Assembly (NCBI GenBank): GCA_050248955.1
Contig: JBFWRK010000021.1
Coordinates: 9,755-73,754 of the forward strand
Length of the DNA stretch: 64,000 nt
Reading direction: 5' to 3'
DNA from: JBFWRK01 sp050248955
Lineage (GTDB): Bacteria; Actinomycetota; Acidimicrobiia; Acidimicrobiales; Ilumatobacteraceae
Notes under the pieces: generated by a model
Databases searched by the model: none
What the model was told of the DNA's origin: nothing
The model's input: the letters and a program-made list of their open reading frames with translations, nothing else
Translations under genes and position numbers: made by a program
In this document: in pieces, positions 25,226-33,533 of the stretch
Layout of the letters: each line of letters starts with the position of its first letter
Numbering within the stretch: the first letter of the stretch is position 1

Positions 25226-25250
25226 GTTCTGCACCGACGTCGTGGAAAAC
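25226..25250. repeat. Palindromic intergenic element, locus B copy 2
   Basis: GTTCTGCAC-CGACGTC-GTGGAAAAC: 9-bp arms with two mismatches and a 7-base spacer. Flanks CAGA upstream and TCTGCCAGCGTCGGGTCGAC downstream, almost as in copy 1, 81 bp away. The downstream flank then runs into a short GGACGGGCGGAC tandem stretch (25275-25310). Confidence 0.75.
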
Positions 25251-25328
25251 TCTGCCAGCGTCGGGTCGACGACGGACGGCGAACGGGCGGACGACGGACG
25301 GGCGGACGAACCTGAGGACTCGGGGTGG

Positions 25329-26597
25329 TCAGCGCGAGGCGCGGGCGACGACGACGTGGAGCAGCACGTTGGCGCCCGCTTCGATGTCGGAGAGCTCGGT
25401 GTGCTCGGCGATGTTGTGGCTGAGCCCGTTCACGCTCGGGACGAAGATCATGCTCGTCGGGCACGTGCGCGCCAGCATCTGGGCGTCGTGTCCGGCGCCG
25501 GAGGCCATGCGTCTCGTCGAGAAGCCGAGCCGATCGGCGGTGCGCTCGACGAGGTCGATCATCTCCGGCGCGAAGTCGACCGGTTCGAAGCGCGCCAGCT
25601 CGTGCCGGACGATTGTGCAGCCTTCGTCCGCGGCAGCGTGCTCGGCAAAGGCGAAGAGATCGGCTTCAACGCCACGGAGCAACGAGTCGTCCGTGTTGCG
25701 TACGTCGAGCGTGAACCGCACCTGCTGGGGCACGACGTTGGTGAGGTTCGGGAACGCATCGATGCGGCCGACGGTCGCGACCTGCGCGCCGCCCACACGA
25801 GCAGCGACCGTGCGCGCCTCGGCAACGACGCGCGCGGCAACCACCATCGGATCCCTGCGCAACCGCATCGGCGTCGTGCCGGCGTGCGCGGACCGTCCCG
25901 TCACGGTGAACTCGCTCCACGAGATCCCCTGCACCCCGGTTACGACACCGATCGTGATCCCCTCGTCCTCGAGCACCGGTCCCTGCTCGATGTGGAGCTC
26001 GACGAAGGTGTCCGGGAACACGGCAGCCGGGCACGGCGTCGGGCCGGCATAGCCGATCCGGCCGAGCTCGTCGCCGAGCCGGGTGCCGTCGGACGCCACC
26101 GCGTCGAGCGCTTCTTCGACGCCGAGTCCGCCGACGTACACGAGCGAGCCGAGCATGTCCGGAGGGAAGCGGGCGCCCTCCTCGTCGGTGAAGAACGCGA
26201 CTTGGATCGCCCGCGGGAGCCACACGTCGTGGGCCGCCAGCGTCTCGACCACTTCGAGCCCGGCGAGCACGCCGAGGTTCCCGTCGAACCGGCCTCCGGT
26301 GGCGACGGTGTCGATGTGCGAGCCGATCATCACCGCGCCAGCGGCAGGATCGTCGCCTGGACGCGTCGCAACGACGTTGCCGATGCCGTCGATCGACACC
26401 GTCATGCCGAGGTCGCGCATCCACGTCACGACGAGGTCGCGCCCGGCGCGGTCCTCGTCGGTCAGCGCCAGGCGGGCGACGCCCCGCTCGCCGTTCGGTC
26501 CGTGCACTGCGCCGATCTCACCGAGCGCCTCGAGCCTCGCCCACAGGCGGGCGCCGTCGATCCGCAGTGCCGCCAGGTCGATCGGACCGCGTGCCAC
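25329..26597 (-). CDS. M20-family Zn-dependent amidase (N-carbamoyl-amino-acid / allantoate hydrolase type)
   Basis: 422 residues of the hydantoinase/carbamoylase subfamily of peptidase M20, which hydrolyse N-carbamoyl-L-amino acids, allantoate or ureidoglycolate. Metal ligands appear in IGSHIDTVATGGRFDGNLGV (His, Asp), FFTDEEGARF (Glu), FVELHIEQGPVLE (His) and SHNIAEHTE (His). The dimerisation-domain motif is VTGRSAHAGTTPM, and the substrate loop SGAGHDAQMLA is also present. Cytoplasmic. It starts 3 bp after the creatininase-family stop, so the two form an operon that may process a cyclic ureide or amide in two steps. Confidence 0.93.
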   Translation of the reverse strand: MARGPIDLAALRIDGARLWARLEALGEIGAVHGPNGERGVARLALTDEDRAGRDLVVTWMRDLGMTVSIDGIGNVVATRPGDDPAAGAVMIGSHIDTVATGGRFDGNLGVLAGLEVVETLAAHDVWLPRAIQVAFFTDEEGARFPPDMLGSLVYVGGLGVEEALDAVASDGTRLGDELGRIGYAGPTPCPAAVFPDTFVELHIEQGPVLEDEGITIGVVTGVQGISWSEFTVTGRSAHAGTTPMRLRRDPMVVAARVVAEARTVAARVGGAQVATVGRIDAFPNLTNVVPQQVRFTLDVRNTDDSLLRGVEADLFAFAEHAAADEGCTIVRHELARFEPVDFAPEMIDLVERTADRLGFSTRRMASGAGHDAQMLARTCPTSMIFVPSVNGLSHNIAEHTELSDIEAGANVLLHVVVARASR

Positions 26598-26600
26598 GGA

Positions 26601-27383
26601 TCAGGCTCGGAACTCGAACGCGGCGATCTCGTGCAGGGCCTCGACGAACGCAGTGACGGCCGCCTCGAAGAGCTGCTTGCCGAGCGTCGCGGTCGCGACA
26701 GTCGGGTCGCCGACGAGACCCGCAGGCCCGAAGTCGTCCGACAACCAGCCGAAGCTGACGCGTCCGCCGAAGCGGACGTACCGGTTCTCCGCGAGGTGCT
26801 CGGGAACGTGCCGCTCGGCGAGCGACATGTCGACGAGGTCGGGTCGGAGGTGGAGCATGATCGACGTCTCGTCGGTGCCGCCGTGCACGCCCATGCCCAG
26901 CTCCGACGGCGGCGACGCGCCTCCCTGATCGGCCGGGACCGATGGGTGTGCGAGGAACGTCTTCAGGCCGTGGGCGAGGCGGAGCTCACGGTTGGCGACG
27001 TTGAGCAGGGCGCTGTTGCCGCCGTGCCCGTTGAAGAACACGAGTCGCGACGCCGGCGTCTTCGCGATGCAGCGCCCCAGGTCGTCGAGCACGGCGAGCA
27101 GCGTCGAGGCCGACAACCAGATCGTGCCGCTCGACCACGCGTGCTCGTTCGACTTCGTGTAGCTGAGCGATGGCAGCAACCAGACGTCGAGTCCCTGGCG
27201 CCGGGCCTCGGTCACGGCAGCCTCGGAGACGGCGGCAGCGACGACGTCGTCCGTGTTCAGCGGGAGGTGTGGGCCGTGCTGCTCGATCGCCCCGAGCGGC
27301 TGCACGAGGACGCTGCGCTCGGACAGCAACGAGGCGACCTGCGGGCCGCGCAGCTCGGCGAACAGGTGCGGCGTGTCGATCAC
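26601..27383 (-). CDS. Creatininase-family amidohydrolase
   Basis: 260 residues of the creatininase family, which open cyclic amides (creatinine, or formamides in riboflavin/F420 pathways) with two metals. The metal-binding motifs LGAIEQHGPHLPLNTD (Glu, His, Asp) and VFFNGHGGN (His) are intact, with a later acidic motif in HGGTDETSIMLHL. The start is GTG 27383, placed 6 bases after a TAGCGT box. Coupled to the M20 amidase, so ring opening followed by carbamoyl or amide hydrolysis is a reasonable proposal, with the exact substrate unknown. A mycofactocin MftE role is less likely, as no mft genes are adjacent. Confidence 0.9.
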   Translation of the reverse strand: MIDTPHLFAELRGPQVASLLSERSVLVQPLGAIEQHGPHLPLNTDDVVAAAVSEAAVTEARRQGLDVWLLPSLSYTKSNEHAWSSGTIWLSASTLLAVLDDLGRCIAKTPASRLVFFNGHGGNSALLNVANRELRLAHGLKTFLAHPSVPADQGGASPPSELGMGVHGGTDETSIMLHLRPDLVDMSLAERHVPEHLAENRYVRFGGRVSFGWLSDDFGPAGLVGDPTVATATLGKQLFEAAVTAFVEALHEIAAFEFRA

Positions 27384-27389
27384 GGCCGC

Positions 27390-27395
27390 ACGCTA
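27390..27395 (-). promoter_or_regulatory. -10 box (TAGCGT) for creatininase/amidase operon
   Basis: TAGCGT on the minus strand ends 6 bases before the GTG at 27383. A weaker CACAAT on the plus strand (27406-27411) sits 6 bases before the divergent flavoprotein start, so the 34-bp gap would hold both promoters. Confidence 0.45.
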
Positions 27396-27417
27396 TCCGA
27401 GCGGCCACAATGCAGTG

Positions 27418-28971
27418 ATGGCCGACTTCGACGCGATCGTGATCGGCGCCGGCCACAACGGGCTGATCACCGCGGCATACCTCGCTCGTGCCGGCCACCG
27501 CACCGTGCTCGTGGAGGCGCGGGACGCAGTCGGTGGGTGCGCGTCGACAGTCGACTTCGCCGGTGCCCGCGTCAACATCTGCAACTGCGACCACCTCACG
27601 TTCCGGACGACGCCGGTGATGGACGAGCTGCGACTCGCCGACCACGGTCTCCGCTACCTCGAGGTCGATCCGTCGCAGCTCAACGTGTACTGGTCGGGAT
27701 CGCCTGCGTGGGCGATGTTCCACGACGTCGAGCGCACGCTCGACTCGCTCGCCCTGGCCTACCCCGACCAGGTCGATGGCTACCGTTGCTACGCCCGCAC
27801 CGCGTTGCCGGCAGTCCGGCTCGTGTTCGCCGCGGCCACCCGGCCGCCCTCGGTCGGCGGGCTCGCCCGCACCGCGGCGGCACGTGGCGGCCGCGGCGCC
27901 GTGACGTTGCTGCGCTGGGCGCGCATGAGCGCTGCGGACGTCCTCCGCCAGTTCTTCACGCGTGACGAGATGATCGCCAGCGCGGTCTGCGCGGGACCGG
28001 TCGTCTGGGGGCTGTCGCCCGAGCTGCCGGGCACGGGGCTCGGCGCGCTGACGTACGCGATCCGTCACGTCGCCCATGTCGGGCGGCCCGTCGGCGGCAG
28101 CGGTCAGCTGCCGGTCGCGATCGCCGCCGCGTTGGAGGCCGCCGGCGGCGTCATCCGGACCAGTACGACGGTGGCGGGCATCCGTTGCGAAGGCACGACC
28201 GTGCGCGGTGTCGTCCTCGCCGACGGCACGGAGATCACAGCGCCCGTCGTCGTGTCCGCCTGCGACCCGCGGCGCACGTTCGTCGAGTGGCTCACGAATC
28301 CGCCCGCCGGCGCCGGCCCGGTGGTGGAGCGATGGCGACGCACCGCGCACCAGGACGGCTACGAGTCGAAGATCGACGCCGTGGTCGACCGCCTGCCGTC
28401 GTATCGGTCGCTCGCCGAGGGCACGGCGGAGCGGCTCGGCTTCGAGCCCCTCGCGGCGTCGGCGATGATCGCGCCGACGGTCGCCGAGATGCACCGCGGC
28501 TACGAGCTGATGGCCGCCGGCGGCATCGCGGAGCGGCCGGTGCTGTTCGCCAACCTACCGACCGTCGTCGATCCCACGATGGCCCCCGGCCCGTGGCGGC
28601 ACGTGTTCAGCCTGGAGACGCTCTTCACGCCGTACGGCTTGCCCGGCGGCTGGGGCGGCTCGTCGGAGCCGAGGCGGTGGCTCCAGGCGTACGGGACGCT
28701 CGTCCAGCCGGAGTTCCTCGACGGGCTCGGCGACTGGCGGGCGATGACGCCCGACCGGTACGAGTCCGAGTTCCACCTCCCTGCCGGGCACGCGACGAGC
28801 TTCGCCGGCGGGCCGCTCGCCGCGCTCCGCTCATCACAGCCGGAGCTGACCCGCTATCGCACACCCGTCGGTGGCCTCTACATCACCGGTGCGGCGACCT
28901 TCCCGGGCGCCGGGATCTGGGGCGCGAGCGGGCGGAACTGCGCCCTCACCATCCTGCGCGACCGCTCGTGA
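27418..28971 (+). CDS. CrtI/phytoene-desaturase-like FAD-dependent oxidoreductase
   Basis: 517-residue flavoprotein of the NAD(P)/FAD-dependent amine-oxidase/phytoene-desaturase superfamily. The dinucleotide-binding motif is AIVIGAGHNGLITAAYLARA, followed by VEARDAVGG. The C-terminal FAD motif is GLYITGAATFPGAGIWGASG. It resembles the PYROXD2-like subgroup rather than true carotenoid desaturases, and no crtB/crtE genes are near. The frame runs upstream to 27253, but that part is antisense to the creatininase-family gene. Function unknown. Confidence 0.85.
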   Translation: MADFDAIVIGAGHNGLITAAYLARAGHRTVLVEARDAVGGCASTVDFAGARVNICNCDHLTFRTTPVMDELRLADHGLRYLEVDPSQLNVYWSGSPAWAMFHDVERTLDSLALAYPDQVDGYRCYARTALPAVRLVFAAATRPPSVGGLARTAAARGGRGAVTLLRWARMSAADVLRQFFTRDEMIASAVCAGPVVWGLSPELPGTGLGALTYAIRHVAHVGRPVGGSGQLPVAIAAALEAAGGVIRTSTTVAGIRCEGTTVRGVVLADGTEITAPVVVSACDPRRTFVEWLTNPPAGAGPVVERWRRTAHQDGYESKIDAVVDRLPSYRSLAEGTAERLGFEPLAASAMIAPTVAEMHRGYELMAAGGIAERPVLFANLPTVVDPTMAPGPWRHVFSLETLFTPYGLPGGWGGSSEPRRWLQAYGTLVQPEFLDGLGDWRAMTPDRYESEFHLPAGHATSFAGGPLAALRSSQPELTRYRTPVGGLYITGAATFPGAGIWGASGRNCALTILRDRS

Positions 28972-29011
28972 ACGTACGGCGTCGCGCGGCGACGATCATC
29001 CGTTCGGCCAG

Positions 29012-29035
29012 TACGCTGTGACCCAGCACCTGGAG
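29012..29035 (+). promoter_or_regulatory. Promoter box (TACGCT) and Shine-Dalgarno for the site-2 protease gene
   Basis: TACGCT at 29012-29017 is followed by a TGGAG ribosome-binding site at 29031-29035, 9 bases before the ATG at 29045. This is a leadered arrangement, in contrast to many neighbours. Confidence 0.35.
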
Positions 29036-29044
29036 CCAGCACCC

Positions 29045-30133
29045 ATGCAGACCGGCAGTTTCCGACTCGGCAGCCTCTTCGGCATCCCGATCCTCGCCCA
29101 TTGGAGCGCGGCGCTGATCGGCGTGTTCGTCGGGCTGAACCTGTTCTCGATGGCGGGTCCGGTCGGCGGCGTGATCGCGATCGTCGGGTTCGCAGCGTCG
29201 ATCCTGCTCCACGAGCTCGCCCACGCACTGACGGCGCGGCGCTACGGCGTCCGCACCCTGTCGATCGAGCTGTGGGCGCTCGGCGGCGTGGCAAGGCTCG
29301 ACCGCGAATCGCCGACGGCACGCGCCGACGGGTTGATCGCAGGCGCCGGGCCGGCGATGAGCTTCACGCTCGCGGGCACCCTGATCGGGACGTTCTTCCT
29401 CTTGCGGCCGACCCCGTTGCCCTCGGAGATCGTCGGCGTGATCGGTTGGCTCGCGCTCGTGAACGGCATCCTCGCCGTGTTCAACCTCTTGCCGGGCGCG
29501 CCGCTCGACGGCGGGCGAATCTTGCGTGCGATCCGCTGGGCCCGTCACGGCGATCGCTTCCGTGCCGCGGCCGAAGCGGCCAAAGCCGGCCAGGTCGTCG
29601 GTTGGAGCATGGCCGGCGTCGGCGTGTGGCTGTTGCTCAACGGGCATCCGGGGCTGATGGTGATCCTCACCGGTGCGTTCCTCGCCGTGAACGCGAAGGC
29701 GGAGGGCATCTCGAGCCAGGTCTCGGCGAGCCTCGTCGGAACCCGCGTCGGTGAGCTGACCTGCTTCGGCATCGCCCACGCCGCCGGCAGCACGGACGCC
29801 GAGACGATGCTCTGGCAGCGTCAGCGGCTCGGCCTGCCCGGTGTCGTCGCCGTGCAGCAGGCCGACGGACGGCTCGAAGGTCTCGTCGCGGAAGATCAGC
29901 TCTGGAACGTGCCAGAAGAACAACGCGCCACGATGCGACTCACGCAGTTGATGATCCCGTTCAGCCGGCTCGCGAAGGCCGATCCGGACGAGGACGTCGC
30001 GGACGTGCTCTCACGGCTCAACCCGATCGCGCCGATCGTCACGGTCTGGCGCGACGGTCGGCTGCTCGGCGTCGTGCCGGCTGCCACGATCCGCAACCGG
30101 CTCACCGCGGCAGCACGCGCTATGCGTCCTTGA
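29045..30133 (+). CDS. Site-2-type intramembrane zinc metalloprotease (M50)
   Basis: 362 residues. The active-site motif HELAH lies in ILLHELAHALTARRYGV within an early membrane helix, and the second motif NLLPGAPLDGGRIL supplies the Asp ligand in a later helix. About five hydrophobic segments occupy residues 10-230. The C-terminal half resembles a degenerate pair of CBS repeats (around MLWQRQRLGLPGVVAV and IVTVWRDGRLLGVVPAATI). This is the Rip3-like architecture, M50 plus CBS, involved in regulated intramembrane proteolysis of anti-sigma factors or other membrane proteins; target unknown. Its 3' end overlaps the convergent phosphoribosyltransferase gene by 14 bp. Confidence 0.9.
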   Translation: MQTGSFRLGSLFGIPILAHWSAALIGVFVGLNLFSMAGPVGGVIAIVGFAASILLHELAHALTARRYGVRTLSIELWALGGVARLDRESPTARADGLIAGAGPAMSFTLAGTLIGTFFLLRPTPLPSEIVGVIGWLALVNGILAVFNLLPGAPLDGGRILRAIRWARHGDRFRAAAEAAKAGQVVGWSMAGVGVWLLLNGHPGLMVILTGAFLAVNAKAEGISSQVSASLVGTRVGELTCFGIAHAAGSTDAETMLWQRQRLGLPGVVAVQQADGRLEGLVAEDQLWNVPEEQRATMRLTQLMIPFSRLAKADPDEDVADVLSRLNPIAPIVTVWRDGRLLGVVPAATIRNRLTAAARAMRP

Positions 30134-30617
30134 CGCTCCAGTCGCGCCGCGCCACGGGCTCCTTGTCGCTCCACGGGAAGTTGATCCACTTGTCGGTGAG
30201 CTTCCACGCGTACTCGCACTTCTCGACCGACCACGGCTTCTCGTAGAGCACGGCGCAGCGCACCTCGGCCACCTTGCCGAGGCAGAAGTCCTTCACCAGC
30301 GCGAGGGTCTTACCGGTGTCGGCCACGTCGTCGGCGATGAGGATCCGCGCCTCTTCGAGGTCGACCAGATCAGGCGTGGGCGGGAGGATCATCGGGACCT
30401 CCAACCGCTCGTCGACACCGGTGTAGAACTCGACGTTCATCGTGTAGAGGTTCTTGACCGACAAGGCGTAGCCGAGTGCCCCGGCGATCAGCAGCCCGCC
30501 GCGTGCGATCGCCAGGATGATGTCGGGCTCGAAGCCGTCGTCCGCGATGCGCTGGGCGAGGTCGCGCGACGCGTCGCCGAACGACTGCCAGCTCATGATC
30601 TCGCGATCCTCGGACAA
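30120..30617 (-). CDS. Purine-type phosphoribosyltransferase
   Basis: 165 residues of type I PRTase fold. The PRPP loop is RILIADDVADTGKTLA and the N-terminal PP loop is ILAIARGGLLIAGALGY. The closest relatives are xanthine/guanine/hypoxanthine phosphoribosyltransferases, which salvage purine bases to nucleotides with PRPP. The start is a TTG at 30617 with AGGAGG six bases upstream, a strong ribosome-binding site deciding this unusual codon; the next ATG is 30596. It lies 91 bp downstream of the xanthine-dehydrogenase-type genes on the same strand, consistent with a purine theme. Confidence 0.88.
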   Translation of the reverse strand: MSEDREIMSWQSFGDASRDLAQRIADDGFEPDIILAIARGGLLIAGALGYALSVKNLYTMNVEFYTGVDERLEVPMILPPTPDLVDLEEARILIADDVADTGKTLALVKDFCLGKVAEVRCAVLYEKPWSVEKCEYAWKLTDKWINFPWSDKEPVARRDWSVKDA

Positions 30618-30662
30618 GTGATGCCTCCTCTATCGACAGTAGGCCGACGCTAGATGATCGAT

Positions 30663-30697
30663 GCGTCGCGCGCCGCAGGCCCGGGGAGTCGCGACGC
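30663..30697 (-). terminator. Hairpin after the molybdenum hydroxylase genes
   Basis: GCGTCGCG (30663-30670) and CGCGACGC (30690-30697) form a perfect 8-bp stem with a 19-base loop, starting 11 bases downstream of the hydroxylase large-subunit stop. It separates that operon from the phosphoribosyltransferase gene. Confidence 0.5.
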
Positions 30698-30708
30698 TGA
30701 CCAGGGGT

Positions 30709-32997
30709 TCAACCGAACGCGATGTCGAACGGTCGCACGGGGGTCCGATCGAGATCTCGCCCGATGGCGTTGCAGATCGCGTTCACCACGGCCGGCGTGG
30801 ACGAGATGCACGGTGGCTCACCGACCCCCTTCGCGCCGAGCGGCGCCTGTGGGTCGGGTTCCTCGATCAGGGTCGCGAGGACATCGGGCATGTCGAGCGT
30901 CGTCGGCAAGAGGTAATCGGTGAAGCTCGGGTTCCGGACCTTGCCGTCCTGCAGGATGATCTCCTCCATCACCGCGAGCCCGACCCCCTGGGCGATGCCA
31001 CCCTCGATCTGGCCGAGCACGGAGAGCGGGTTGAGTGCGACACCGACATCTTGCGCCGTGGCGACCTGCACGACCTTCACGAGGCCGAGCTCGAGGTCGA
31101 CGTCGACGACCGCACGATGGGCGACGAACGCGAATGCGACGTGGCACTTGCCCTGCCCGTCCGCGTCGAGCTCGCCCGTCGGGCGGTGGCGGAACTCGAC
31201 GGTCTCGTCGAAGACGACAGCCGCGGTCGCGTCGGCGACGGAGACCCGCCGCGACGGATCCATCGTGTCGACGACCTCGACCCCGTCGATCTGCAAGCGC
31301 AACGGATCGACACCCCACATCCCGCCCACGTGCTCGAACAACAGTTCGCGCACGCTGCGACACGCGGCATCGACGGCGCCACCGCTCATCCACGTCTGAC
31401 GTGATGCCGACGTCGATCCCGCGGAGCCGATGCGGGTCGTGATCGGTTCGAGCACCACGTCGTCGACCCCGAGGATCGTGCGCGCGATCTGCGGAGCGAT
31501 CGTCACGAAGCCCTGCCCGACCTCGGACGTGGCGAACTCGAGCGTGACCACGCCGGCCGCCAGCCGGCAGCGGGCGGTCGAGAAGTCGTCGAACGCCTCG
31601 GAATACATGAGGTTCTTGATCGCGACGCCCCAGCCGACCCCGCGCCTGATGTGCGATCGGTCCGCGGTGAGGCCGGCAGCACCCGGGAGGCGCATCGGGT
31701 CGCCGTCGAGCCCGCCGACCGGCTCCGCGGGCATCGGCAGCGCCGCCGTCGCGCGGATGCAGCGCGCAACAGGAGCGACGCTCTCGACCGGCTGGCCGGT
31801 GATGAGCAGATCACCGGTCTCCATCGCGTTGCGCAGCCGCACTTCGACAGGGTCGAGACCGAGCGCAGCCGCGAGCTTGTCCATCTGGCGCTCGTGCGCA
31901 AAGCAGGCTTGCACGACACCGAAGCCGCGCATCGCGCCGCACGGCAGGTTGTTGGTGCGCACCGCCCAACCGTCGACGACGGCGTTCGCACACTTGTACG
32001 GACCTTGCGTGTGCGTGACTGCGTTGATCAGCACAGCGGACGATGTCGACGCGTAGGCACCCCCGTCGAACACCATCCGGGACTCGATCTTCACGATCCG
32101 CCCATCCCGCGTCGCGTGGTGCCGGATGTGGATGCGGCACGGATGCCGGTGCACGTGGCCGAGGAAGCTCTCCTCGCGGTTGTAGTGCACCCGCACCGGC
32201 CGTCCGGTGCGCAACGCGAGCAGGCACGTGTGGACCTGCAGGCTGATGTCCTCGCGGGCGCCGAACGCGCCGCCGACACCACCGAGCACGAGGCGAACGT
32301 TCTCCTCCGGCAAGCCGAGGCAGGCGGCGAGCTGCTTGCGGTCCTCGTGCAGCCACTGCGTCGCGATGTAGAGCTCGACGCCGTCGCCCCCCGGTTCGGG
32401 GAGCGCGAGCGCCGCTTCGAGCCCGAGGAACGCCTGGTCCTGCATGCCGAGCTCGTAGTCACCCTCGACGACCACGTCGCCGACGACGGACTGGTCGCCG
32501 CGCACGATCCGCTGGTGGCGGATCACGTTGCCATCGGGGTGGATCGGCGGGTGCGAGCCGTCGATCGCGCGCTCGGGGTCGATCAGCGGTCCGAGCTCCT
32601 CGTACTCGACGACGATGGCCGCGAGCGCGCGGCGGCAGGTCTCCGGATGGTCGGCGGCGACCGCCGCGATCGGCTCGCCGACGTAGCGCACGACGTCACG
32701 GGCGAAGACCGGCTGGTCCTGCGAGATCAGCCCGTAGGTCGCTCGACCGGGCACGTCGTCGGCGGTGATGACGGTCTCGACACCGGCGATCCGCCATGCC
32801 GGGGACACGTCGATGCTGACGATGCGGGCATGGGGATGCGGAGAGCGCAACGTCGCTCCCCACAGGAAGCCGTCCGCATGCAGGTCGGAGGAGAACGCGA
32901 ACGTGCCCTGCACCTTCGGAACGCCGTCCGGCCGGGCAGGGCTGTCACCGATCCGGCCGGGCCGCGTGCCGTCACGGGTGATGATGCTCTCGGTCAT
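30709..32997 (-). CDS. Xanthine-dehydrogenase-type molybdopterin-binding subunit
   Basis: 762-residue large subunit of a molybdenum hydroxylase (PucD/XdhA-like), holding the Mo-pterin cofactor that inserts oxygen from water into a heterocycle. The N-terminal domain has the segment RPDGVPKVQGTFAFSSDL. The cofactor region shows GGVGGAFGAREDISLQ, GAMRGFGVVQACFAHE and TSEVGQGFVTIAPQIA. The catalytic Glu lies in GAKGVGEPPCISSTPAVV. CO-dehydrogenase form I is excluded because the AYRCSFR loop is replaced by GAMRGFG. The ATG at 32997 overlaps the Fe-S subunit stop (ATGA). Likely substrates are xanthine, hypoxanthine or another N-heterocycle. Confidence 0.92.
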   Translation of the reverse strand: MTESIITRDGTRPGRIGDSPARPDGVPKVQGTFAFSSDLHADGFLWGATLRSPHPHARIVSIDVSPAWRIAGVETVITADDVPGRATYGLISQDQPVFARDVVRYVGEPIAAVAADHPETCRRALAAIVVEYEELGPLIDPERAIDGSHPPIHPDGNVIRHQRIVRGDQSVVGDVVVEGDYELGMQDQAFLGLEAALALPEPGGDGVELYIATQWLHEDRKQLAACLGLPEENVRLVLGGVGGAFGAREDISLQVHTCLLALRTGRPVRVHYNREESFLGHVHRHPCRIHIRHHATRDGRIVKIESRMVFDGGAYASTSSAVLINAVTHTQGPYKCANAVVDGWAVRTNNLPCGAMRGFGVVQACFAHERQMDKLAAALGLDPVEVRLRNAMETGDLLITGQPVESVAPVARCIRATAALPMPAEPVGGLDGDPMRLPGAAGLTADRSHIRRGVGWGVAIKNLMYSEAFDDFSTARCRLAAGVVTLEFATSEVGQGFVTIAPQIARTILGVDDVVLEPITTRIGSAGSTSASRQTWMSGGAVDAACRSVRELLFEHVGGMWGVDPLRLQIDGVEVVDTMDPSRRVSVADATAAVVFDETVEFRHRPTGELDADGQGKCHVAFAFVAHRAVVDVDLELGLVKVVQVATAQDVGVALNPLSVLGQIEGGIAQGVGLAVMEEIILQDGKVRNPSFTDYLLPTTLDMPDVLATLIEEPDPQAPLGAKGVGEPPCISSTPAVVNAICNAIGRDLDRTPVRPFDIAFG

Positions 32998-33533
32998 CCC
33001 TGCTCGCGCTCGGCTGCTCGGGTGACGGCCACGCGCTGCACGGCGTCGATGATCCGCCCGTACCCGGTGCAGCGGCAGATGTTCCCGGACAGGGCCTCGC
33101 GGATGACGAGCTCGGAAGGCTCGGCCGTCTGGTCGAGCAGGTGGTGCGCTGCCATCACCAGTCCCGGCGTGCAGAACCCGCACTGCACGGCGCCGGCATC
33201 GACGAAGGCTTGCTGCACGTCGGTCGGCGCTCCCGGTGAGGCGATCCCCTCGACGGTCGTCACGTCGCGCCCGGTCACGCTCGCTGCGAGCACGAGGCAC
33301 GAGCAGACGAGCTCACCGTCGACGAGGACCGAGCACGAGCCGCACTCGCCCTGCTCACAGGCACCCTTCGCCCCGTACAGCGCGAGCCGCTCGCGCAGGA
33401 CATAGAGCAGGCTCTCCCCGACCCACGCGTCGCGGACATCGTGATCCGTGCCGTTGACGCGCAGCCGGTAGTGCTCGGGACTGCCGAGCGGCCCGTCGTG
33501 CTCGAGCTCCGGCTCACGACCCTGGTCGGTCAC
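32994..33533 (-). CDS. Xanthine-dehydrogenase-type [2Fe-2S] subunit
   Basis: 179-residue electron-transfer subunit. The first cluster is bound by Cys residues in GACEQGECGSCSVLVDG and LVCSC; the second by QCGFCTPG and NICRCTGYG. It carries electrons from the Mo centre to the FAD subunit. The start is GTG 33533, overlapping the FAD subunit stop (GTGA). The N-terminus is about 20 residues longer than minimal homologs and acidic. Order FAD, Fe-S, Mo with overlapping ends is a tight operon. Confidence 0.94.
   Translation of the reverse strand: MTDQGREPELEHDGPLGSPEHYRLRVNGTDHDVRDAWVGESLLYVLRERLALYGAKGACEQGECGSCSVLVDGELVCSCLVLAASVTGRDVTTVEGIASPGAPTDVQQAFVDAGAVQCGFCTPGLVMAAHHLLDQTAEPSELVIREALSGNICRCTGYGRIIDAVQRVAVTRAAEREQG

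Noticed and set aside
26601..27383. Mycofactocin MftE identity for the creatininase-family protein
   Set aside because: The family match is real, but no other mycofactocin genes are adjacent and it is coupled to an M20 carbamoylase-type amidase.
27253..27417. Longer N-terminus for the CrtI-like flavoprotein
   Set aside because: The extension is antisense to the creatininase-family gene, and the family starts directly at the dinucleotide-binding motif.
24948..27965. 1005-codon plus-strand frame across the M20 and creatininase genes
   Set aside because: It is antisense to two genes with intact catalytic motifs, and its composition is typical of shadow reading in GC-rich DNA.
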